In this document: in pieces, positions 6,589 through 10,383 of the stretch
Layout: every line of letters starts with the position of its first letter
How positions within the stretch are numbered: the first letter of the stretch is position 1
NCBI GenBank assembly: GCA_031177445.1
Contig: JAPSGP010000072.1
Location: 1-10,383 of the forward strand
DNA: 10,383 nucleotides
Direction: 5' to 3'
From: Acidimicrobiia bacterium
GTDB taxonomy: Bacteria; Actinomycetota; Acidimicrobiia; IMCC26256; JACDBD01
Notes under the pieces: generated by a model
Seen by the model: only the letters and a program-made list of their open reading frames with translations
Told to the model about the DNA's origin: nothing
The model's database searches: none
Translations under genes and position numbers: made by a program

Positions 6589-7071
6589 CTACTTTCCGAG
6601 CGCGGTGTCGAGCCTGGCCTCGGCCGATTCCTCGTTGACGTTGAGGGCGAAGGTCAGCTCGGAGACGAGGATCTGGCGCGCCTTGGCCAGCATGCGCTTC
6701 TCCCCCGCGGACAGACCCTTGTCCTTCTCCCGGATGGAGAGGTTCCGCACGACCTCGGCGACCTGGTAGATGTCGCCGGACTTGAGCTTCTCGACGTGGT
6801 TCTTGAACCGGCGAGACCAGTTCGTGGGCATCCGGGCCTCCTTCTTGCGGAGGACCGCGAACACCTCTTCCACCTCTTCGTCGTTGATGACGTCGCGCAG
6901 ACCGATCTCCTCGGCGTTGTCGGCCGGGACCATCAGGGTCAGGTCGCCGTACGCGAGCCGGAGGATCAGATAGTCACGCTTCTCGCCGAAGACGTCCTTC
7001 TTCTCCTTCTTCTCGATGACCGCGGCCCCGTGATGCGGGTACACGACCTTGTCACCGACGCGAAAGGACAT
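6589..7071 (-). CDS. carD: CarD/CdnL-type RNA polymerase-binding transcription regulator
   Basis: A 160-residue global regulator that binds the RNA polymerase beta subunit and stabilises the open promoter complex. The N-terminal RNAP-interaction (Tudor-like) domain is FRVGDKVVYPHHGAAVIE through about residue 60. The C-terminal helical DNA-binding domain starts at TNWSRRFKNH, where W85 is at the same position as the tryptophan that wedges into the upstream -10 edge in M. tuberculosis CarD. The helix SAGEKRMLAKARQIL is canonical. Compared with the mycobacterial protein as I remember it, the RNAP-contact residues at 25 and 47 are K and M instead of R and R. A good ribosome site (GGGAGAG, 7074-7080) precedes ATG 7071. 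It diverges from crp and leads the ispD-ispF-cysS-rlmB run. Confidence 0.96.
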   Translation of the reverse strand: MSFRVGDKVVYPHHGAAVIEKKEKKDVFGEKRDYLILRLAYGDLTLMVPADNAEEIGLRDVINDEEVEEVFAVLRKKEARMPTNWSRRFKNHVEKLKSGDIYQVAEVVRNLSIREKDKGLSAGEKRMLAKARQILVSELTFALNVNEESAEARLDTALGK

Positions 7072-7107
7072 AGCTCTCCCAAGCCAAGGTTGAACGGGGA
7101 ATCGGCA

Positions 7108-7113
7108 AGGATA
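7108..7113 (-). promoter_or_regulatory. Candidate extended -10 element for carD
   Basis: On the minus strand TGGTATCCT contains TG-n-TATCCT, an extended -10-like match about 37 bases before the carD ATG. This would give a leader of roughly 30 bases containing the ribosome site. No good -35 is seen at 16-18 bases. The same TGGTATC string occurs before disA. This is a visual match only. Confidence 0.3.
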
Positions 7114-7165
7114 CCAGAGGAGAGAGGATCACCGGGAGTTGGCCGATAAGGTCTCGCGCACCTGC

Positions 7166-7174
7166 GGGAGGAGG
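7166..7174 (+). promoter_or_regulatory. Strong ribosome-binding site that decides the crp start
   Basis: GGGAGGAGG ends nine bases before GTG 7184. The alternative TTG at 7139 lies upstream of this site and has no comparable ribosome site, so GTG 7184 is preferred as the start of the Crp-type gene. Confidence 0.7.
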
Positions 7175-7183
7175 AACAGGCCC

Positions 7184-7849
7184 GTGCCGGAACGTCGCCT
7201 GCTCGATGCAACCGAGTTGTTCTCGGCACTACCGGAGCCCGCGCTCGCGCGGCTGCGCAAGCGGACGACGAAGCGCACCTACGGGCGCAACGAGCTCCTG
7301 TTCAACCAAGGCGACCCCGCCCACGAGATGTTCGTCGTCGAGCAGGGTCGCATCGCGATCGCCACGAAGGCGCCCGACGGGCGCGAGTCGGTGGTGGCCG
7401 TGCTCGAGAACGGCGGTCTCATCGGCGAGATGGGCCTGTTCGACGGCGCCCCGCGATCCGCCGATGCCCGGGCGCTCACCGAATCGCGGCTCCTCGTGCT
7501 CGACTACAGCGCGGTACGCGAGGCGCTCGAGGCGCACCCCGACGTCCTGTGGGTCGTGGTGCGGCTGCTCGCCCGGCGCCTGCGTGCGACCGACGAAGCG
7601 CTGGCCGACGCGGTGTTCCTCGACGTACCCGGCCGCACAGCCAAGCGGCTCCTCGAGCTCGCCGGCGATGCCGACGAGTTCAAGCTCCCCGTCACCCAGG
7701 AGGAGCTCGCCGCGATGGTCGGCGCCTCGCGTGAACGCGTCAACAAGGCCCTCGCCGTGTTCTCCCGGCTGGGCTGGATCGAAGTGAAGGGACGCGGCCG
7801 CTACAAGTTCCTGGACCGCGCCGCGCTGGAGGACCGGGCGACGCTGTAG
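7184..7849 (+). CDS. Crp/Fnr-family transcriptional regulator (cAMP receptor type)
   Basis: A 221-residue regulator, similar in length to mycobacterial Crp (224). The N-terminal cyclic-nucleotide-binding beta roll holds the phosphate-binding cassette GEMGLFDGAPRSADA (81-95), with E82 and R91-S92 where cAMP-binding members contact the nucleotide, so cAMP is a plausible ligand. The long dimer helix is about 105-140. The C-terminal winged helix has TQEELAAMVGASRERVNKAL (171-190), almost the same recognition region as mycobacterial Crp and GlxR, followed by the wing GWIEVKGRGRYKF. There are no Fnr-type N-terminal cysteines. The start is GTG 7184 with a strong ribosome site; the frame could extend to TTG 7139. 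It diverges from carD and converges on the hydrolase gene across a large palindrome. Confidence 0.9.
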   Translation: MPERRLLDATELFSALPEPALARLRKRTTKRTYGRNELLFNQGDPAHEMFVVEQGRIAIATKAPDGRESVVAVLENGGLIGEMGLFDGAPRSADARALTESRLLVLDYSAVREALEAHPDVLWVVVRLLARRLRATDEALADAVFLDVPGRTAKRLLELAGDADEFKLPVTQEELAAMVGASRERVNKALAVFSRLGWIEVKGRGRYKFLDRAALEDRATL

Positions 7850-7865
7850 AGCCACCAGTCGGGCC

Positions 7866-7971
7866 CGAGGGGACCGGTCCGGCTCCTCCTCCAGTTCGCA
7901 TTGCTCGAAACGGGCCCGCAGGGCCCGTTTCTCGCTCGCTCAAGTCGTCGTCGCTCGGACCGGTCCCCTCG
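7866..7971. repeat. Nested inverted repeat between convergent genes (possible bidirectional terminator or mobile palindrome)
   Basis: Outer arms: a perfect 16-bp inverted repeat, CGAGGGGACCGGTCCG at 7866-7881 and its complement at 7956-7971. Each arm carries its own 10-bp palindrome GGACCGGTCC. Inner hairpin: a perfect 11-bp stem, GAAACGGGCCC at 7907-7917 and 7921-7931, with the 3-base loop GCA. Another 10-bp palindrome (TCGGGCCCGA) sits at 7859-7868. The segments between outer and inner arms (25 and 24 bases) do not pair well. It lies between the stop codons of crp and the hydrolase, where a two-way terminator would fit, but no T-run follows the stem on either strand. Confidence 0.8.
7907..7931. 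terminator. GC-rich hairpin, candidate bidirectional terminator for crp and the hydrolase gene
   Basis: An 11-bp perfect stem with a GCA loop, 58 bases after the crp stop and on the opposite strand 58 bases after the hydrolase stop, so it is almost exactly central. Its outer part has GAAA/TTTC, giving a short TTT inside the stem but no following T tract. High-GC actinobacteria often use such hairpins without T tracts; this role is inferred. Confidence 0.5.
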
Positions 7972-7988
7972 CTTCGCCCTCGCGGTCT

Positions 7989-8729
7989 TCAGTGGCGGCG
8001 CAGGAACTCCAGGGCGCGCTGCCAGGCATCTGCAGCGGCGTCGGGGAGATGGACGGGGCGGTCGGGATCGTGGACGAAGCCGTGGTCGGCGCCCGGGTAG
8101 ACGACGATCTCGCAGTCGGGGCGGTCGCTCCACGCCGCGCGCAGGGCGTTGACGTCGTCCATCGGGACCCACGGGTCGGAGTCACCGAAGATGGCGAGGG
8201 TCGGGCACACGCCGGCGGCGGTGTCGAGCGGGTCACGGTTGTCGGGGCCGCGCCAGTCGTCCGGCACGCGGATCATGCCGTAGAAAGGCACTGCGCGCCG
8301 GAAGGGGCCGCTGGACGCCGCCTTGAGCGTGTACATGCCCCCCATGCAGAAGCCGGTGATCGAGACGGCGTCGCCACCGTGATTCGAGGTCAGGTAGTCG
8401 GCCGCCGTCGTCAGGTTGTCGAGCTGCAGGTCGTCGACCAGTTCCTTGACGCGAGCCATCCGGCCGGCGGCGTCGAGCGCAGCACGCTCGTCCGGCGCCA
8501 TCCGCGCGAACGGCTCCGGCGCGCACACGGCGAAGCCGTGCGTGGCGACCCGCCGGCACACTTCGTCGAAGAGCGGGCGCACTCCCATGAGATCGGGGTG
8601 CAGCACCAACAAGCCGATGGGAGAGCCTGCCGGCTGGGCGTGGATCGCGTCGACGCGGGCACCGTCTCGCCCGTCGAGCACGATCCGCTCGACGCGCGCC
8701 TCGCGCCCTCCCTCGACGAGATACCCCAT
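7989..8729 (-). CDS. Dienelactone hydrolase family protein
   Basis: A 246-residue alpha/beta hydrolase. The catalytic triad of the dienelactone hydrolase family is visible: C128 in the nucleophile elbow GFCMGG, D185 in GDSDPWVP, and H216 in GADHGF. The N-terminal half has the oxyanion region LVLHPDLMGVRPLFDEVCRR. There is no signal peptide, so it is cytoplasmic. Family members cleave lactones or esters, classically dienelactone in chlorocatechol breakdown, but many have no known substrate, and no aromatic-degradation genes are visible here. It starts at ATG 8729, 8 bases after the disA stop, with no clear ribosome site, so its translation may depend on disA. It ends head-on against crp across the nested palindrome. 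Confidence 0.88.
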   Translation of the reverse strand: MGYLVEGGREARVERIVLDGRDGARVDAIHAQPAGSPIGLLVLHPDLMGVRPLFDEVCRRVATHGFAVCAPEPFARMAPDERAALDAAGRMARVKELVDDLQLDNLTTAADYLTSNHGGDAVSITGFCMGGMYTLKAASSGPFRRAVPFYGMIRVPDDWRGPDNRDPLDTAAGVCPTLAIFGDSDPWVPMDDVNALRAAWSDRPDCEIVVYPGADHGFVHDPDRPVHLPDAAADAWQRALEFLRRH

Positions 8730-8737
8730 CGACGGCG

Positions 8738-9811
8738 TCAGACGTAGCGCTCGAGGATGGAGGTCTCGGCCAGACGCGACAGGCCTTCCTTGATCGCGCG
8801 GGCGCGGGCGTCGCCCACCCCTTCGACCTCGACGAGCTCGTTCACCCCCGCGCGCATGATCTTCTGCAGGCTCGAGAAGCGATCGACCACGTGATCGGCG
8901 ACGACCTCGGGGATGCGAGGGATCTTGTGCAGGAGGCGGAAGCCGCGCGGCTGGATAGGGCTGTCGATGCTGACCTCGGTTGGCAGGCGCAACGCCGCCG
9001 CAACCTCACGCAGGTCGAGCAGCGACTCGGTGTCGAGGTCGGCGAGACGGCGCATCACGTCGAGCAGCTCCCAGTCGCCGGCTTCGACGAAGTAGTCCTT
9101 CGCCACCAGCCGCCGATCGTCTTCTACGCCACCGATGAGCTCTTCGAGCTGGAGGAGCACGAGCCGGCCGTCGGAGCCGAGCTCGATGACGTACCCCTCG
9201 ATCTCCTCGGAGATCCGACGGACCATCTCCGCTCTCTGGAGCACGGTCGCGACGTCGCGCACGGTCACGAGGTCTTCGACCTCGAGTGCGGACAGCGAAC
9301 CGCTGACGGCGTCGAGGCGGGTCTTGTAGCGCTCGAGGATCTGGAGCGCCTGGTCGGCACGCGCCAGCACGCGCGGGATGGGCTCGAGCGTGCGCTTGAG
9401 CCCCCGCCGGTGGATCGCGACGACCGACATGTCCTCGGAGACGGTGATGACCGGGACATCGATCTGGCGCGCGACTCGCTCGGCGGTGCGGTGGCGGGTA
9501 CCGGTCTCGGACGTCGGCACGTTCGGGTCGGGTACGAGGTGCACGTTGGCGCGCGCGACGCGGGAGGTGTCGGAGGCGAGGATGATGGCGCCGTCCATCT
9601 TGGCGAGCTCGGAGAGACGCTGGGGTGTGAACTCGGCGTCGAGCAGGAACCCGCCCGAGCACACACCGAGCACGTCGGGGCCATCTCCGACCACGATGAG
9701 CGCGCCCATGCGGGCCTGAAGGATTCGGTCCAGGCCCTCGCGGAGCTGCGTGCCCGGCGCCACCAGGCGAAGGGCTGCCAGCATCGCTTCACTTCGGGGC
9801 TGAGCGGGCAC
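8738..9811 (-). CDS. disA: DNA integrity scanning protein DisA, diadenylate cyclase
   Basis: A 357-residue protein that makes cyclic di-AMP from two ATP and scans DNA for branched intermediates; the family is octameric. The N-terminal DAC domain includes GALIVVGD, SGGFLLDAEFTPQRL, the catalytic DGA motif at 73-75 (KMDGAIIL), and the RHR motif at 106-108 (GTRHRTAER). A central helical spine follows (about 145-290, with LERYKTRLD and VQR/LQR-type repeats), then a C-terminal helix-hairpin-helix DNA-binding domain (LVEVEGVGDARARAI). The frame is open to 10117, but the family N-terminus fits GTG 9811, which has GGGAGG 11 bases upstream and gives nearly the length of M. tuberculosis DisA. GTG 9820 (360 aa) and ATG 9784 (348 aa) are alternatives. 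radA, the common neighbour, is not adjacent. Confidence 0.95.
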   Translation of the reverse strand: MPAQPRSEAMLAALRLVAPGTQLREGLDRILQARMGALIVVGDGPDVLGVCSGGFLLDAEFTPQRLSELAKMDGAIILASDTSRVARANVHLVPDPNVPTSETGTRHRTAERVARQIDVPVITVSEDMSVVAIHRRGLKRTLEPIPRVLARADQALQILERYKTRLDAVSGSLSALEVEDLVTVRDVATVLQRAEMVRRISEEIEGYVIELGSDGRLVLLQLEELIGGVEDDRRLVAKDYFVEAGDWELLDVMRRLADLDTESLLDLREVAAALRLPTEVSIDSPIQPRGFRLLHKIPRIPEVVADHVVDRFSSLQKIMRAGVNELVEVEGVGDARARAIKEGLSRLAETSILERYV

Positions 9812-9866
9812 GTGCGGCACGTCCTCCCATCCTCGAACGGTCGCAGCCCGCGCGTTCGAGGTCTCC

Positions 9867-9872
9867 ACGATA
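9867..9872 (-). promoter_or_regulatory. Candidate extended -10 element for disA
   Basis: TGGTATCGT on the minus strand (TG-n-TATCGT) lies about 56 bases before the chosen disA start, in the 113-base gap after the GT61 stop. No convincing -35 accompanies it. It resembles the TGGTATCCT upstream of carD. Visual match only. Confidence 0.28.
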
Positions 9873-9924
9873 CCAAGCCCGTCCGAAGCGCCGGAGGGTC
9901 GACGGGAATGCGTGCGGCGGAGGA

Positions 9925-10383
9925 CTACCCCGCTTCGTCCACCATCGTCTCGATGTGTGCAGTCAGTCGATCGATGTCCACGGGGAACGACTCTCGCTTC
10001 CGTGCCTTCAACGCGCGCATCTCTTCGCGCGTGTCCGGCTGCACGTACGGGTCGTTCAAGGACTTGTCGAAGCAGGCGTAGTGCCGGAAGCCGAGCGCGC
10101 GCGCCATGTAGAACCAATACGCGTCGGGCCGCCTCGTCAACGGCGGCACGATCTCGAGCACGCTGAGGGGCGCGTTCCTCCGCCAGACCATGTTGAACAG
10201 CGCCGACCCCCAGATGCCAGCGAGACAGCGAGCCTGCGAGAACAGCTCGACCTGCGCTTCCAGCGTCAGGGTCTCGGGCGAGACCACCTCGAAGCCGAAG
10301 CGCTTCGCGACCTCCAACACCTCGGCAAGGTTGGCGATGTTGCGGCCGCTTTCCGCCTCGCGCGACACGAACACGCGCCGGCG
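9925..10383 (-). CDS. Glycosyltransferase family 61 (DUF563) protein, C-terminal part
   Basis: The last 152 residues of a gene that begins beyond the right edge; the frame is open through base 10383. The visible block RRRVFVSREAESGRNIANLAEV, then RFGFEVVSPETLTLEAQVELFSQARCLAGIWGSALFNMVW and LSVLEIVPP, follows the GT61/DUF563 pattern (R-x-x-x-x-x-R-x-x-x-N, GFxVVxPExLxxxEQVxLFxxA, GxxGxxLxNMxW, LEIxPP). Such enzymes add xylose, arabinose or similar sugars to surface glycans in various organisms; the substrate here cannot be read. The usual histidine before G in the G-x-H-G-A-x-L segment is W here (GIWGSAL). The gene precedes disA in the same direction, with a 113-base gap that holds a promoter-like motif, so it may not be in one operon with disA. 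Confidence 0.8.
   Translation of the reverse strand, partial: RRRVFVSREAESGRNIANLAEVLEVAKRFGFEVVSPETLTLEAQVELFSQARCLAGIWGSALFNMVWRRNAPLSVLEIVPPLTRRPDAYWFYMARALGFRHYACFDKSLNDPYVQPDTREEMRALKARKRESFPVDIDRLTAHIETMVDEAG

Noticed and set aside
6966..7030. CTTCTT-type repeat at the carD 5' half
   Set aside because: It is simply Lys/Glu codons (AAG/GAG) of the KKEKKDVFGEK segment, not a microsatellite or regulatory repeat.
5776..7149. 457-codon open frame on the plus strand opposite ispF, ispD and carD
   Set aside because: Covers three recognised genes and their junctions in antisense; no motif seen.
7149..7163. AGGT-N7-ACCT inverted repeat before crp as an operator
   Set aside because: Only 4-bp arms with a mismatched centre; too short to stand out from chance in this base composition and unlike the Crp consensus.
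8891..10081. 396-codon open frame on the plus strand opposite disA and the GT61 gene
   Set aside because: Spans an intergenic gap and parts of two real genes in antisense; its composition mirrors the complementary codons.
9821..10117. N-terminal extension of disA up to 10117
   Set aside because: Runs over the GT61 coding end in another frame and exceeds the family length; only starts at 9820, 9811 or 9784 are sensible.

Overview
The window is about 10.4 kb of very GC-rich, gene-dense DNA that looks like the chromosome of an actinobacterium. The evidence is the minus-strand order carD-ispD-ispF-cysS-rlmB, which from memory is the mycobacterial order, together with an actinobacterial-type Crp, DisA, and a DUF3263/LytR_C pair like Rv0430-Rv0431 of Mycobacterium tuberculosis. 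A deep branch such as Acidimicrobiia is plausible from the TreT/OtsA/OtsB set and the loose synteny, but that is inference. There is no phage, insertion sequence, CRISPR array or defence system, and no gap without a gene exceeds about 140 bases.

Left part (1-2347), trehalose: the end of a TreT-like glycosyltransferase gene overlaps otsA by four bases (TTGA) on the plus strand. otsB lies on the minus strand, and its stop codon overlaps that of otsA tail to tail. The window may therefore hold two routes to trehalose: one direct (TreT) and one through trehalose 6-phosphate (OtsA then OtsB).

Next (2365-3284, minus): a DUF3263 protein and a membrane-anchored LytR_C protein, coupled by a GTGA overlap and followed 17 bases later by otsB. 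Upstream of them is tRNA-Thr(TGT).

Core operon (7071 down to 3212, minus): carD, then ispD, ispF, cysS and rlmB, the last four joined by 4-base start/stop overlaps, with tRNA-Thr 12 bases after rlmB. It combines transcription initiation, the isoprenoid (MEP) pathway, cysteine charging of tRNA, rRNA methylation and a tRNA.

Right part: a Crp/Fnr-type regulator diverges from carD over a 112-base intergenic region. It converges on a dienelactone hydrolase family gene, which follows disA (c-di-AMP synthase) by 8 bases. Between crp and the hydrolase is a striking nested inverted repeat (7866-7971). A GT61 glycosyltransferase gene upstream of disA runs off the right edge.

Most of the window is conserved housekeeping. 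The least explained items are the nested palindrome, the altered IspF binding loop, the link of otsB to the DUF3263/LytR_C pair, and the twin TGGTATC promoter-like motifs before carD and disA.
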